Source: Gemmatimonadota bacterium
GTDB lineage: Bacteria > Gemmatimonadota > Gemmatimonadetes > Gemmatimonadales > GWC2-71-9
Direction: 5' to 3'
Length of the DNA: 64,000 nt
NCBI GenBank assembly: GCA_003220935.1
Contig: QHTT01000066.1
Location: 26,990-90,989, forward strand
Part shown: positions 9,396-19,223 of the stretch, in pieces
How positions within the stretch are numbered: position 1 is the first letter of the stretch
How the letters are laid out: every line of letters begins with the position of its first letter
Translations under genes and position numbers: made by a program
The notes under the pieces: generated by a model
Databases searched by the model: none
Seen by the model: only the letters and a program-made list of their open reading frames with translations
Told to the model about the DNA's origin: nothing

Positions 9396-12300
9396 GTGGT
9401 GCTGCGAGACCTTCTCGCCCGCACCGAGCGGATCGACGATCTTCGCGACCTTTTTGGCGCGCTCGGCTTCAAAGCGGCGTGGGAGAACGTGCCACCCGGG
9501 CCCTGGCTAGGTGAGGCGCACGCGGAGGCGGCGGGCGTGTCCCGGGTGCTGCTCGTGGCGCGTCACGACGCTTTCCGCGTGTTCGCGCTCGAAGCCGCTG
9601 ACCCTGAGCGCGCCGTGCGGGCGGCGGCCCAGCGGCTCGCGGCCCGTGCGGAACGCGGGCTCGCCTGCGCGCTGGGGACCGCGCCCCACCGCCTGATCTG
9701 CGCGGGCTGGCGCCCGGGTGGGCGGCCCGGCGCGGTGCGCGTGGCGGCGTGGCCGCTCGTACACCCGCCCGGCAGCGCCGTCGGCACGCTCGAGCGGTTC
9801 GGCCCCGTGCCAGGCGAGACCTCGCTTGCCCTGAGCCTGCGGATCGGCGAAGCGCTCGCGAGCGAGGGCGTCACGCCACGCTTCTTCAAGGCGTTTCGCA
9901 GCGTGCTCGAGCGGCTGGCCGACCGGCTGGCAGGCCCGCGCGGCCGCGCGGAGCGACATGCGCTCGCCCTCACCGCGCTGACGCGGGTGCTGTTCCTGTA
10001 CTTCGTCCAAGCCAAAGGGTGGCTCGACGGCGACCGCCGCTACCTCATCCGCCGCTTCGACGAGGGTGTCGCGCTGCGGCGCAGCTTTCACCGCCACGTC
10101 TTCGACCCGCTGTGCTTCGGTGCACTCAACAAGCCTGGGTGCGACCGGTCGCGCGGCGCACGCGCGCTGGGAAATCTGCCGTTCCTGAACGGCGGCCTGT
10201 TCGAGCCCACCACGCTCGAGCGCCGCCACGGCACGGCGGAATGGACCAACGCCGACTGGCGCGACGCGTTCGACTCGCTGTTCGAGCGGTTTCACTTCTC
10301 GGTGCGCGAATCGGAGAACGCCGACTTCGTGGCGCCGGACATGCTCGGCCGGGTGTTCGAAGGGGTGATGGATCCCGATGACCGGCGTGCCAGCGGGAGC
10401 TACTACACTCCGGCGGCGCTCGTTCGGGAGCTGGTCCGGGCGGCTCTCGAGGCCGCGCTCGTGAGCCGCTGCGGGCTCGCGCCCGGGCCCGCCGAACGGT
10501 GGGTCCACCGCGGCGAGCCACCGGCGCGACCCCCCGGCCTCACGCGCCTCCGCGTGTGCGACCCGGCGGTGGGCTCCGGGGCGTTTCTGCTCGGCGCACT
10601 GGAGGAGCTCACGGCGCTGCGGCGGACCACCGGAGAAGGCCCCGCCGGCGTCGTGCGGCGGGACGTGCTCGCAAACTCCCTGTTCGGCGTGGACGTGAAG
10701 CTCACCGCCGTGCGACTGGCGGAGCTCCGGCTGTGGCTCGCACTGGTGGCGGACGACGACGAGATGGACGTGACGCGCATCGCGCCGCTCCCCAACTTGG
10801 ACGGCCACGTGCGCCAGGGCGACGCCCTGCTCGACCCGCTGTCGCTGGGGCGGGCGTTGGGAGGCGGCCCCGCCCTCATGGGCGGGGCTATGCAGCTCGA
10901 GCGGCTCGGTGCCGCCCGCGGGGCGCTCTTCAGCCTCACGGGGCCCGCCAAGCACCAGGCTGCGGCGGAGCTGTGCCGGGCCGAGGCGGCCCTCGCCAGT
11001 GGGCTATTCGAGCAGGCGATCGGGCTGCTCGACACGCGGATCGCCGAGCTCCTCGCCCTCGCCCGTGACCGCGACCTGTTCGGGCGGCGCCGCGGCCTCG
11101 ACGCACGGCAGCGCGCCCTGCTGCGGCGCTTGCGAGCCAGCCGGCGCGAGCTGCGCGGGGCGCTGCGGCGACTGCGCCGTGAGGGCGGCGTGCCTTTCTT
11201 CGCGTTCGAGGCGCACTTCGGCGACATCGTCGCACGCGGTGGGTTCGATATCGTCGTGGGCAACCCCCCCTGGGTCCGGGGCGAGCGGCTGGCGCCGCAG
11301 GTCCGGGAAGCGCTCACCACGCGCTACGCGGCGTGGCGTCCCGCGAGCCACCGTGGCTTCGCGCACCTTCCCGATCTCGCCGTGGCGTTCGTCGAGCGCG
11401 CCCTGGAGCTCGCCGCTCCGGGCGGCGTGGCCGCGCTGCTCGTCCCCGCGAAGCTCGCCTCGTGCGGCTACGCCGAACCGCTGCGGCAGCTCCTGGCGCA
11501 CGGGACGCGGATCGAGCGCGCGGCACCCGTCGAGGGAGCGGCAGCGGCGTTCGGGGCGGCCGTGTACCCCATGGCGCTGATCGCTGCCCGCGCCGAGCCG
11601 GCCCCCCACGACCAGGTGGCCGCGGCGCTCGGGCCGACGAGCGCGGCGCCGCGTGTGCCGCAACGGCTGCTCCAGTCCGGCGGTCCCTGGATCCTGAGCC
11701 CCCAGGCCAGCCGTGTAGCGGGACGCCTCCGCGACCGCTTCCCGGCGCTGGGCGATCGCTGGACGCCGCAGCTGGGCGTGAAGACCGGGGCGGACAATCT
11801 GTTCCTGGTCGCTGCCGCGGCGCCCTGGACGCGCCCCGCGCTGCGCGGGCGCGACCTCGCACCGTGGCGCGTCACGCCGCGGGCACACGTCCTCTGGACC
11901 CATGCAGCGGACGGGCGGCCGCTGGCGCGACTCCCCCGCGAGCTCGCGCGCCTGCTCGAGCCGCACCTCGAGCGCTTGCGACGCCGCAGTGATTACCGCA
12001 CGGGCGCGCCGTGGCAACTGTTCCGCACCACGCTGGCGTACGCGCCGCACCGCGTCCTCTGGCCAGACGTCGCCCGCCGGCTCGCGGCAGCGGTGCCGGG
12101 CCCGGAGGTCGTGCCGCTCAACACCGTGTACGGCATCGCCACGCGGACGGCCGACGACGCTCATGCGCTCGCTGCGCTTTTCAACTCCCGCTGGCTGACG
12201 GCGCTGGCGCGGCTCGTGGCAGATCCCGCGCGCGGCGGGTTCCGGCGCTTCAACGCCCGCGTGGTGCGTGCGCTCCCGGTCCCGCCTGCCGAGGCCCCGG

Positions 12301-12461
12301 CGTGGCGTGCTCTCGCCGCCGCCGGCTCCCGCGGCGCCACCGACGACGACGCCGTAGCGGAACTGTATCACCTCGATGCCTCGGACCGCCGTGCGTTGGC
12401 ACCCCTGGCACCCCTGGCCCCCCCGGCCCCCCCGGCCGCAGGCGCCGCGGATCCTTGCTGA
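9396..12461 (+). CDS. Eco57I-like N6-adenine DNA methyltransferase
   Basis: A 1021-residue protein. The methylase core has [10 protein letters not shown] (about residue 334), the SAM-binding motif [18 protein letters not shown] (about 387) and the catalytic NPPW of motif IV ([11 protein letters not shown], about 622). The C-terminal part looks like the target-recognition region of type IIG/PglX-type enzymes. Its N-terminal 330 residues match the N-terminal part of this class, but I see no convincing PD-(D/E)XK nuclease motif. It overlaps the SNF2 helicase gene by 86 bases, and both proteins are encoded across one 9-bp C-rich repeat. The arrangement suggests a restriction or phage-defence module. 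A lone epigenetic methylase remains possible. Confidence 0.8.
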   Translation: MVLRDLLARTERIDDLRDLFGALGFKAAWENVPPGPWLGEAHAEAAGVSRVLLVARHDAFRVFALEAADPERAVRAAAQRLAARAERGLACALGTAPHRLICAGWRPGGRPGAVRVAAWPLVHPPGSAVGTLERFGPVPGETSLALSLRIGEALASEGVTPRFFKAFRSVLERLADRLAGPRGRAERHALALTALTRVLFLYFVQAKGWLDGDRRYLIRRFDEGVALRRSFHRHVFDPLCFGALNKPGCDRSRGARALGNLPFLNGGLFEPTTLERRHGTAEWTNADWRDAFDSLFERFHFSVRESENADFVAPDMLGRVFEGVMDPDDRRASGSYYTPAALVRELVRAALEAALVSRCGLAPGPAERWVHRGEPPARPPGLTRLRVCDPAVGSGAFLLGALEELTALRRTTGEGPAGVVRRDVLANSLFGVDVKLTAVRLAELRLWLALVADDDEMDVTRIAPLPNLDGHVRQGDALLDPLSLGRALGGGPALMGGAMQLERLGAARGALFSLTGPAKHQAAAELCRAEAALASGLFEQAIGLLDTRIAELLALARDRDLFGRRRGLDARQRALLRRLRASRRELRGALRRLRREGGVPFFAFEAHFGDIVARGGFDIVVGNPPWVRGERLAPQVREALTTRYAAWRPASHRGFAHLPDLAVAFVERALELAAPGGVAALLVPAKLASCGYAEPLRQLLAHGTRIERAAPVEGAAAAFGAAVYPMALIAARAEPAPHDQVAAALGPTSAAPRVPQRLLQSGGPWILSPQASRVAGRLRDRFPALGDRWTPQLGVKTGADNLFLVAAAAPWTRPALRGRDLAPWRVTPRAHVLWTHAADGRPLARLPRELARLLEPHLERLRRRSDYRTGAPWQLFRTTLAYAPHRVLWPDVARRLAAAVPGPEVVPLNTVYGIATRTADDAHALAALFNSRWLTALARLVADPARGGFRRFNARVVRALPVPPAEAPAWRALAAAGSRGATDDDAVAELYHLDASDRRALAPLAPLAPPAPPAAGAADPC

Positions 12462-14745
12462 GCAGCTCGCGCCGCTCCGGGAGCCGCTCGCCGCGCTGCT
12501 CCGGCCCGGCACCGAAGCGCCGCCCGCAGTCGTCGCGGCGGCCGGCGCGCGGGCGCTGCTCGACTTGGCGCCGCTGGAGGAGGCGCCGCAGGCGTGGCCG
12601 CGGTGGCTCGCGTCGCATCAGGTCGCCGCCGCCCAGCGGCTCATCGCCATCCTGCAGCGTTACGGCGGCGCCCTCCTCGCGGATGCCGTGGGCCTGGGGA
12701 AGTCGTACGTCGCGCTGGCGGTGGCGCTGGCACTGGGAGAGCCATTCGCGCTCGTTGTGCCGGCCGTCCTCGTGCCCCAGTGGCGCGCCCTCCTGGCTCA
12801 GCGTGGCGTCGCAGCGCCCGTCATCACGCATGAGGGCATGAGTGTCCGCACGGTCCGACAGTCCGTCAGTCCGTCAGTCCGACTGTTTATCGTCGACGAA
12901 GCGCACCGGTTCCGGAACCCCGACACCAACCGCTACCGCGCGCTCGCTAAGCTCGTCGTCGGCGCGCGCGTGTTGCTGGTCACGGCGACGCCGATACACA
13001 ACCGCATCGCCGACTTGTGTCATCTGTTTCGTCTGTTCTTGCGGGACCACGATCTCACAGCGCTGGGCGTGTCGTCGCTGCGGCTCGCCGCACGAGCGGC
13101 CCTCGATGCAGAGACGCTCGGCGCCGTGGCGGCCCGCCTGATCGTCGCGCGCTCCCGCAGTCGCGTGCAGGCGGCGTACGCTGAGGGACCGCTCGCGCTG
13201 ACGTTCCCGGCCCGTGCAGCGGGAGAGATCGTGCGGGCGGGGCCGCTGCCCGACGACGTCCTGGGACGCGTGATCGCGGGCGTCCAGCGGCTCGAGCCGC
13301 CGGGCGATGCGGCGGTCCTGTTCCGCCTCGTCCTCTTGTCGCAGCTGGCATCGAGCCCGCCGGCGTTCCGGGCCAGCCTGGTGCGCTACGAGGCGTTTCT
13401 CGATCTCGCGCGCGACGCGGCGGCCGACGGCCGCGCGCTCACGCGGCACGAATTCCAGCGCTCGTTTCCGCGCACCGCAGGGGAGGATCTGCAGCTTGCG
13501 TTCCTGCCGCTGCTCCTCGCGCCGGGACCGATGCGCGCAGACGCCCGCGATCGCGACGTGGTGCGGGGCCTGCGCGACCTCGCCGAGGCCGCTCACGACC
13601 CCAAAGCAGAGGCGCTCGAGCGCCTGCTCGCCGACCGCGCGGGGAAGACAATCGTGTTCGTGCAGCCACGCGTGACGGTGCGGTACCTGCTGCGGCGGCT
13701 GCGCGGGCGCAGGGTCGCCGCCGTGATCGGAGACACCGGTCTGTTCGGCGACGAGCCCGCGACCCGGGCCGAGGTGCTCGCGGCGTTCGCGCCGCGGGCG
13801 CAGCACGCGCCGCCGCCTGCCCGCGCGCTCGAGACGGACATCTTGATCGCCACCGACCTGCTGAGCGAGGGCCTCAACCTCCAGGACGCCACGCGGGTCG
13901 TGCACTACGACCTCCCTTGGAGCCCCGCCCGCCTGGCACAACGGGTTGGACGCGTCGATCGGCTGGGATCGCCGCATACCCGCGTCGAAACCGTGACGTT
14001 CCTCCCGCCGCCGGCGCTCGAGGGCGCCCTCGCCGTCGAGCAGCGACTCGCAACGAAGCTCGTGACGCAGGCTGCCGCGGGCGCGGCGCAGCTCGAGTCC
14101 GTCGCGGGCCCCGAGGCGGCCCGCGGCCGGCTTGACTGGTGCGACCGGCTGCAGCGGCTGCAGTCGGGCGTCGCAGCACCCTCGACGGGCACGGTCGCCG
14201 CCGTGGCGGCGCAGCTGAGCGCGGTCGTGCTGATCGTGCGGATCGGCTCGCTCGTCGAGGCGCTCGTCGTCACCGACCACCACGTCCGGCCGGACCCCGG
14301 TGAAGCGACCCGGCTGCTCGAGGAGGCCGCGTGCGCGAGGCCGGTCGGGCTGGATCGCGCGCGCCTCGAGCAGGCCGTACAGCGCGCTGCCCCGCTGGTC
14401 CGCGCGCGGCTCGCGGCGCTCGAGGACGCACGCTGGCGCGCGTCGGACCGCGACCGCCTCGGCCGGCGGCTCATCCCCTGGGTGCTCGGCGCGGCACGCC
14501 GAGCGGCCCAGCGCGGGGACGCGCGCCAGCTCTCTCGACTGGACGCGCTGGTGTCGCGGCTGGCGCTCGGGATGACGGCGGGAGAGGAGCTGTTGCTCGA
14601 GCAACTCCTGGCGCGGCGCACGCCGCTGAGCGTGCGAGACGTGCTCGCCTGGCACGCGGGGCTGCCGCCCCTGCCTGAGGGAGGCGTGGCACCGCGCGCG
14701 GAGCTCGTGGTGGCGGTGGCGATACAGCCCCAGCGCCCCGCCTAA
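12376..14745 (+). CDS. SNF2-family helicase paired with the methylase
   Basis: A 789-residue superfamily 2 ATPase. Motif I is [15 protein letters not shown] (about residue 104), motif [11 protein letters not shown] (about 173), motif [14 protein letters not shown], and motif [14 protein letters not shown] (about 524). That is a complete SNF2-like motor. The ATG start lies inside the methylase gene; its first residues ([14 protein letters not shown]) come from a DNA repeat and are probably not a structured domain. A second repeat (12852-12885) adds SVSPSV in frame between motifs Ia and II. The pairing recalls DrmD plus DrmMI of class 1 DISARM, but drmA, drmB and drmC are absent here. It may move DNA for modification or restriction. 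Confidence 0.8.
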   Translation: MPRTAVRWHPWHPWPPRPPRPQAPRILAEQLAPLREPLAALLRPGTEAPPAVVAAAGARALLDLAPLEEAPQAWPRWLASHQVAAAQRLIAILQRYGGALLADAVGLGKSYVALAVALALGEPFALVVPAVLVPQWRALLAQRGVAAPVITHEGMSVRTVRQSVSPSVRLFIVDEAHRFRNPDTNRYRALAKLVVGARVLLVTATPIHNRIADLCHLFRLFLRDHDLTALGVSSLRLAARAALDAETLGAVAARLIVARSRSRVQAAYAEGPLALTFPARAAGEIVRAGPLPDDVLGRVIAGVQRLEPPGDAAVLFRLVLLSQLASSPPAFRASLVRYEAFLDLARDAAADGRALTRHEFQRSFPRTAGEDLQLAFLPLLLAPGPMRADARDRDVVRGLRDLAEAAHDPKAEALERLLADRAGKTIVFVQPRVTVRYLLRRLRGRRVAAVIGDTGLFGDEPATRAEVLAAFAPRAQHAPPPARALETDILIATDLLSEGLNLQDATRVVHYDLPWSPARLAQRVGRVDRLGSPHTRVETVTFLPPPALEGALAVEQRLATKLVTQAAAGAAQLESVAGPEAARGRLDWCDRLQRLQSGVAAPSTGTVAAVAAQLSAVVLIVRIGSLVEALVVTDHHVRPDPGEATRLLEEAACARPVGLDRARLEQAVQRAAPLVRARLAALEDARWRASDRDRLGRRLIPWVLGAARRAAQRGDARQLSRLDALVSRLALGMTAGEELLLEQLLARRTPLSVRDVLAWHAGLPPLPEGGVAPRAELVVAVAIQPQRPA
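12397..12438. repeat. 9-bp C-rich tandem repeat in a two-gene overlap
   Basis: About 4.6 units of a 9-bp repeat: TGGCACCCC twice, TGGCCCCCC once, CGGCCCCCC once, then a partial unit. Because 9 is a multiple of 3, both overlapping frames stay open. One frame gives the methylase tail ([14 protein letters not shown]) and the other the helicase start ([14 protein letters not shown]). Confidence 0.9.
12852..12885. repeat. 8-bp-unit array inside the helicase gene
   Basis: Four units of about 8 bp, two outer GTCCGAC and two inner GTCCGTCA, form a compact array that is in frame with the helicase. The same unit occurs at 23515-23549 and 23594-23628 around the start of the radical SAM gene. Confidence 0.8.
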
Positions 14746-14746
14746 A

Positions 14747-16333
14747 TCACTCCGGCTCGAGCAGCAGCTCCTCGAGATCGAGGTCGCGCTGCACGCGCCG
14801 CATGACGGCGTCGCTGATCGCTCCCTCGTCACGCAAGCGGAGCAGCTCCCGCCGCTCCACGGTCAAGAGCTCCTGCACGAGACGCCGGTCGGCCGCGGAG
14901 ATGGTCTCTTCACCGCCGTCCGCGACGCCATCCGACTGGCCGCGGAACCGACGCGTGCGGTGGCGATAGCGGTCGCGCGTATGGGCCAGCGTCTCCGGGT
15001 GCATCCACTGCGCGACGGCCAGCTGCTCGAGTCGCGCGAGCGCCGCCTCAGAAGCCTGGAGCCGGGCCGCGGTCTCCTCGCGGCGCTCGTCTTCGCCCGT
15101 CTCGTGCACGCCGAGCCACCGCGCTAGCGGCGCGAGCGCGAATCCCTGCCCCATCAGGGTTACGAGGATCACCGCGAACGTGAGGGCGATGATTGCATCG
15201 CGGCCGGGAAAGGGAGCGCCGGCGACGGTCGCCGTAGGGATGGCGGCCGCGAGCACGAGCGACTCCGCACCCCGCAAGCCGGCCCACGACACGATCGCCG
15301 GCAGCTGCCACCGCGGGGAGGGATCGCGCGCCCGCACGCGCCGGCTCAAGAAGCGCGGCAGGTAGGTCGCCGGGTACACCCACACGAAACGGGCCGCGAT
15401 GACCGCCAAGCTCACCAGGCCGGCTCCCCGCGCCAGCTCGAAGGCGCTTGCCTCGCTCAAGCTGCCCAGGATCGGCCGCAGGGCGAGGCCAGTCAGGATG
15501 AAAATCAGCCCCTCCATGATGAACACCACCACTGCCCATACGCCGGTGTTCTGCACGCGCGTATCGGCCGCCACGAACCGCGGGCCCACTCGCCCCAGGT
15601 ACAGCCCCGTGGCCACCACTGCCAGGATCCCTGAGACCCCGAGGTGTTCGGCCGGCAGGTACGCCGCGTACCCGGTCAGGAGCGAGATCGTGTTCTCCAC
15701 TTCGGGATCGTGGATGCGGCGCCGGACGAGCCCGAGCAGCCACGCGACGGCGAGACCGACCGCGATCCCGCCCGCGCCCACCAGGAGAAACCGCCCACTT
15801 GCCTGCGTGAACGAGAACGAGCCCGTGACCGCGGCCGCAACCGCCATGCGGTATGCCACGATCGCGGCGGCGTCGTTGATCATGCTTTCGCCCTCGAGGA
15901 TGGTGACGAGGCGCCGCGGCAGCGGCAGGCGGCGCAGGAACGCGGTCGCGGCGGCCACGTCCGGAGGCGAGACGACGGCGCCGAGCGCAAACGCCGAGGC
16001 CCACGGCAAGCCGGGAACGGCGAGGTGCGCGACCCAGGCGACCGCGACTGTCGCGAACAAGACGTGACCGACGCCGAGCAGGAGGATGGGGCGAAGGTTC
16101 GCACGCACATCGCGGTACGACGCCAAGAGCGACGCGCGATACAAGAGCGGCGGGATGAAGACCAGAAAGACGAGCTGGGGGTCGAACTGAACCGCTGGCA
16201 GGCCCGGGAGCAAGGCGACGAGCAGCCCGCCGGCGACGAACAGCGCCGGCGTGGGAACGGCCAGCCGGCGCGCCAGCAGCGCCAGGAAGGCCACGCCGAC
16301 GAGGAGCGCGAGGACGGTCTCGAAATGGTGCAT
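14747..16333 (-). CDS. CPA1-family Na+/H+ antiporter
   Basis: A 528-residue polytopic membrane protein with about 12 hydrophobic segments in the first 400 residues. It carries the conserved EGESMINDAAAIVAYRMA motif of CPA1 exchangers (the Asn-Asp pair is part of the ion site), plus ALGAVVSPPDVAAAT and SWAGLRGAESLVLAAAIP. A hydrophilic C-terminal tail of about 120 residues is rich in Arg, Glu and helices and is probably cytoplasmic and regulatory. I prefer the ATG at 16333 (preceded by GGGAGA) to the TTG at 16351. It swaps Na+ (or K+) for protons for pH and salt control. It converges with the helicase gene and diverges from the HAD gene. Confidence 0.88.
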   Translation of the reverse strand: MHHFETVLALLVGVAFLALLARRLAVPTPALFVAGGLLVALLPGLPAVQFDPQLVFLVFIPPLLYRASLLASYRDVRANLRPILLLGVGHVLFATVAVAWVAHLAVPGLPWASAFALGAVVSPPDVAAATAFLRRLPLPRRLVTILEGESMINDAAAIVAYRMAVAAAVTGSFSFTQASGRFLLVGAGGIAVGLAVAWLLGLVRRRIHDPEVENTISLLTGYAAYLPAEHLGVSGILAVVATGLYLGRVGPRFVAADTRVQNTGVWAVVVFIMEGLIFILTGLALRPILGSLSEASAFELARGAGLVSLAVIAARFVWVYPATYLPRFLSRRVRARDPSPRWQLPAIVSWAGLRGAESLVLAAAIPTATVAGAPFPGRDAIIALTFAVILVTLMGQGFALAPLARWLGVHETGEDERREETAARLQASEAALARLEQLAVAQWMHPETLAHTRDRYRHRTRRFRGQSDGVADGGEETISAADRRLVQELLTVERRELLRLRDEGAISDAVMRRVQRDLDLEELLLEPE

Positions 16334-16365
16334 GGCGTTTGTGTCTCCCAAAGTTACTTTCCGGC

Positions 16366-17004
16366 GTGGCGCTCACCACCTTCCTGTTCGACCTGGACGG
16401 CACGCTGATCGACTCGATCGAGCTGATCCTCCGCTCGTATCGCCACACCATGCGCGCGCACCGTGGGCTCGAGCCGCCGGACGAGGTGTGGATGAAGGGC
16501 CTCGGCACGCCGCTGTGGGTGCAGTTCCGGGATTGGACCGACGATCCCGCGGAGATCGAAGCGATGGTCGCCACCTACCGCGCTTACAACCTCGAGCATC
16601 ACGACGCGTTGGTGCGGCCCTATGACGGCGTCGTCGCCGCGGTGCGAGCGCTGCGGCATCAAGGGAAGACGCTCGGCCTCGTCACGAGCAAGATGCGCAG
16701 CGGGGCGCTTCGCGGGCTGCGGCTCGCGGGTCTCGAGGACACGTTCGCTGTGATCGTGGGCGCGGACGAGGTGACGCACCCCAAGCCCCACCCCGAGCCC
16801 GTGCTCAAGGCGCTCGAGTGCCTGAGAGCGCCGGCCACGGGCGCGGTGTTTATCGGCGACTCGCGCCATGACATCGAGTGCGGTCGGGCCGCGGGGGTGA
16901 AAACGGCAGCCGCGTTGTGGGGACCCTTCGACCGCGCGCAGCTCCAGGACCTCGAGCCCGATTACTGGCTGGAACGGCCGGAGGATCTCGCCGCGCTCGG
17001 CTGA
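16366..17004 (+). CDS. HAD-superfamily phosphatase (phosphoglycolate phosphatase/PpaX-like)
   Basis: A 212-residue HAD hydrolase. Motif I is FLFDLDGTLIDS (nucleophile Asp), motif II LVTSKM, motif III the Lys in HPKPHPEPV, and motif IV GDSRHDIECGRAAG. The helical cap between motifs I and II is the C1 type seen in phosphoglycolate phosphatase, PpaX and beta-phosphoglucomutase-like enzymes. The likely start is GTG at 16366; the coding frame stays open upstream, but those residues are unlike the family. The substrate cannot be fixed from sequence. Divergent from the antiporter, with about 30 bp between starts. Confidence 0.85.
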   Translation: MALTTFLFDLDGTLIDSIELILRSYRHTMRAHRGLEPPDEVWMKGLGTPLWVQFRDWTDDPAEIEAMVATYRAYNLEHHDALVRPYDGVVAAVRALRHQGKTLGLVTSKMRSGALRGLRLAGLEDTFAVIVGADEVTHPKPHPEPVLKALECLRAPATGAVFIGDSRHDIECGRAAGVKTAAALWGPFDRAQLQDLEPDYWLERPEDLAALG

Positions 17005-17022
17005 CGCCCGCTTCGGGGTTAT

Positions 17023-17052
17023 TGTAGGGGCGCAGCATGCTGCGCCCCCACA
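17023..17052. repeat. 30-bp palindromic repeat, copy 2
   Basis: A palindrome whose centre, GGGGCGCAGCATGCTGCGCC, is identical to that of the copy at 9258-9288; one arm pair is mismatched. It lies between the HAD and aminotransferase genes, so it may form a hairpin at the end of one transcript and the beginning of the next. Confidence 0.75.
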
Positions 17053-17092
17053 GCGTTTCGTCCTTCCGCCGATCTCTAAGGAGGTGGGCCGC

Positions 17093-18217
17093 GTGCGCTT
17101 CGTCCCTTTCGAGCTCGAACGCTGGCAGAGCACCTGGGAAAACCGGGTGCGTTTCAACCTCTCCGAGTCGGGGGTGCACCCGCTCTCGATCCAGGAGCTC
17201 CTGGGCCTTGCTGGCGCCTCGGCGCTGCCATTGCTCGAGGTGCGGCTCGGCTACAGCCAGTCCAACGGGACCGACCTGCTCCGTAGCCGCATCGCGGCGC
17301 TCTATCCGGGCGCGTCCCCCGACCAGATCCTCGTCACCACCGGCAGCGCCGAAGCCAACTTCTGCGTCTGCTGGCGCCTGATCGAGCCGGGGGATACGGT
17401 CGCGGTCATGCTCCCGAACTACCTGCAGACCTGGGGACTGGCAGAGAACTTCGGGGCTCAAGTGCGCGGTTTCCCACTGCGCCCGGAGCTCGAGTGGGAG
17501 CCGACGGCCGAAGAGATCCGCGCGGCCATTGCGCCGGGCACGAAACTCGTGGTGGTCACGAACCCCCACAACCCCACCGGCCACGTGCTGTCGGCCGAGA
17601 TGCGGCGCGTCGTCCTCGAGCGCACCGCGGAGGTCGGCGCTTGGCTGCTCGCGGACGAGGTGTACCAGGGAGCGGAGCGCGACGGCGGGACGACGCCGTC
17701 CTTCTGGGGCGGGCACGAGCGCGTCATCGTGGTCAACGGGCTGTCCAAGGCGTACGGGCTGCCGGGGCTGCGCATCGGCTGGATCGTCGCGCCGCCAGCG
17801 CTCTCGGCCGAAGCGTGGGCGCGGCACGACTACACCACCATCGGCCCAGCGGGGGCGAGCGACCACCTCGCTGCCGTGGCACTCGAGCCGCGCGTGCGCG
17901 ACCGGCTGCTCGAGCGCACCCGCCGCATCCTCAACGCCAACTACCCTGTGCTCGAGGGCTGGCTCAAGCGCTTCGGGGACACGTTCAGCTGGCACCCGCC
18001 GCAGGCCGGCGCCATCTGTCTTGTGAAGTACCGCCAGGCGCTGAGCGCGCTCGACGTGGTCGAGCGGATGCGCGCCGAGCACAGCGTGCTGCTCGTGCCC
18101 GGCGAGCATTTCGGCCTGCCCAATCACATCCGCTTCGGTTACGGCGAGGAGCTGCACCACTTCCAGGAGGCGCTGGCGGAGACGGAGCGCGGCTTGACGC
18201 GCGTGTTCGCCGACTAG
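17093..18217 (+). CDS. PLP-dependent aminotransferase, class I/II
   Basis: A 374-residue fold-type I aminotransferase. Visible landmarks are TTGSAEANF (cofactor phosphate site), VVVTNPHNPTGHVL (the NPxNPTG motif), LADEVYQGAE (Asp that binds the pyridine nitrogen), and VNGLSKAYGLPGLRIGW (the Schiff-base Lys followed by the conserved Arg region). I start at GTG 17093, which lies 8 bases after AAGGAGG; the GTG at 17084 overlaps that ribosome site. The next gene begins 2 bases after its stop, so the two act together. Substrate unknown; an aspartate- or alanine-like amino donor is typical of the class. Confidence 0.88.
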   Translation: MRFVPFELERWQSTWENRVRFNLSESGVHPLSIQELLGLAGASALPLLEVRLGYSQSNGTDLLRSRIAALYPGASPDQILVTTGSAEANFCVCWRLIEPGDTVAVMLPNYLQTWGLAENFGAQVRGFPLRPELEWEPTAEEIRAAIAPGTKLVVVTNPHNPTGHVLSAEMRRVVLERTAEVGAWLLADEVYQGAERDGGTTPSFWGGHERVIVVNGLSKAYGLPGLRIGWIVAPPALSAEAWARHDYTTIGPAGASDHLAAVALEPRVRDRLLERTRRILNANYPVLEGWLKRFGDTFSWHPPQAGAICLVKYRQALSALDVVERMRAEHSVLLVPGEHFGLPNHIRFGYGEELHHFQEALAETERGLTRVFAD

Positions 18218-18219
18218 AG

Positions 18220-19167
18220 ATGCGGGTCATCCCACTCGAGGCGTTCCGGGATCGGATCCCCTTCGCCGTCGGCGTGAACGCAGTGGAGCGGGGCTTCCGC
18301 GCCCTTGGCCTCGGCGAGGCCACGCTCCCCGATCCGATGGTGGTCGAGCTCGCCGAGCAGCAGGCCGAAGTGCACGTGAAGGGTGCGCACCTGCGCGGCG
18401 CGCGCCACATCGTGCTCAAGGTGGCGACGGGCTTCTACCGGAACCGGGCGCGCGGCCTGCCCTCAGGCGACGGCATGTTTCTGCTGCTCGACGCCGAGAC
18501 GGGGGCGCCCGACCTGCTGCTCGAAGAGCACGGCTACCTCACCGATTTCCGCACCGCGGCGGCCGTGGGCCTCACCCTCAGGTACCTCGCGCCAAAGGAC
18601 GTGCACGACGCGCTGCTGGTGGGCGCGGGCGCGCTCGCGCGGCTCACCGCGCGGGCGATGGTCGCCGAGCTGACGCTCCAGCGAATCACCCTGTGGAACC
18701 GCACGCCGGAGCGGGCGGGCGCCCTCGCCAAGGAGCTCGCGCCCGTCGTCGCCACGCGCGTCGCGCCCGCGCTCGAGCACGCCGTGCGCGACCACCAGGT
18801 GATCGTGACCGCGACGGCGAGCATCACGCCGCTGATCAAGGCCGCATGGGTGACCCCGGGCATGCACATCACCTCCGTCGGCACCGGCAGCCCGGAGAAG
18901 GTGGAGCTGGAACCCGCAGTCTTGCTAAAGGCCGACAAGCTGATAGCCGATCGCGTCTCTCAGACCGAGCGATACGGGAACCTGCATCACGCCCTCGCCG
19001 CCGGCGTCGTCACCAGGGACAAGGTCTACGGCGAGCTCGCGGACCTGGCGGCCGGTCGGATCGTGGGGCGGGAACGAGCGAGCGAGATTACCGTGGCGGA
19101 TCTGACCGGCGTCGGCGTGCAGGACGCCGCCATCGCGCAGGCCGTCGTGGAAGTGCTGGGACTGTAA
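18220..19167 (+). CDS. Ornithine cyclodeaminase/mu-crystallin family protein
   Basis: A 315-residue NAD(P)-dependent enzyme. The N-terminal part has the dimer and substrate region (HVKGAHLRGARHIVLKVATG, with the conserved Lys). The Rossmann fold starts at LLVGAGALARLTARAM, and there is a typical IVTATASITPLI segment. The family includes ornithine cyclodeaminase, alanine dehydrogenase, ketimine reductase and enzymes of non-protein amino-acid synthesis. The ATG begins 2 bases after the aminotransferase stop, so a two-step pathway on a shared amino acid or keto acid is likely. Which reaction it runs cannot be told. Confidence 0.85.
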   Translation: MRVIPLEAFRDRIPFAVGVNAVERGFRALGLGEATLPDPMVVELAEQQAEVHVKGAHLRGARHIVLKVATGFYRNRARGLPSGDGMFLLLDAETGAPDLLLEEHGYLTDFRTAAAVGLTLRYLAPKDVHDALLVGAGALARLTARAMVAELTLQRITLWNRTPERAGALAKELAPVVATRVAPALEHAVRDHQVIVTATASITPLIKAAWVTPGMHITSVGTGSPEKVELEPAVLLKADKLIADRVSQTERYGNLHHALAAGVVTRDKVYGELADLAAGRIVGRERASEITVADLTGVGVQDAAIAQAVVEVLGL

Positions 19168-19223
19168 TGCGCTACCGGCGGGTGGGGATGATCGACGCGT
19201 CGCAGCTGCAGCGCCGTCCGCCG

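Noticed and set aside
11004-12512. 502-residue minus-strand frame opposite the methylase
   Set aside because: Shadow of the methylase; no domain and no ribosome site.
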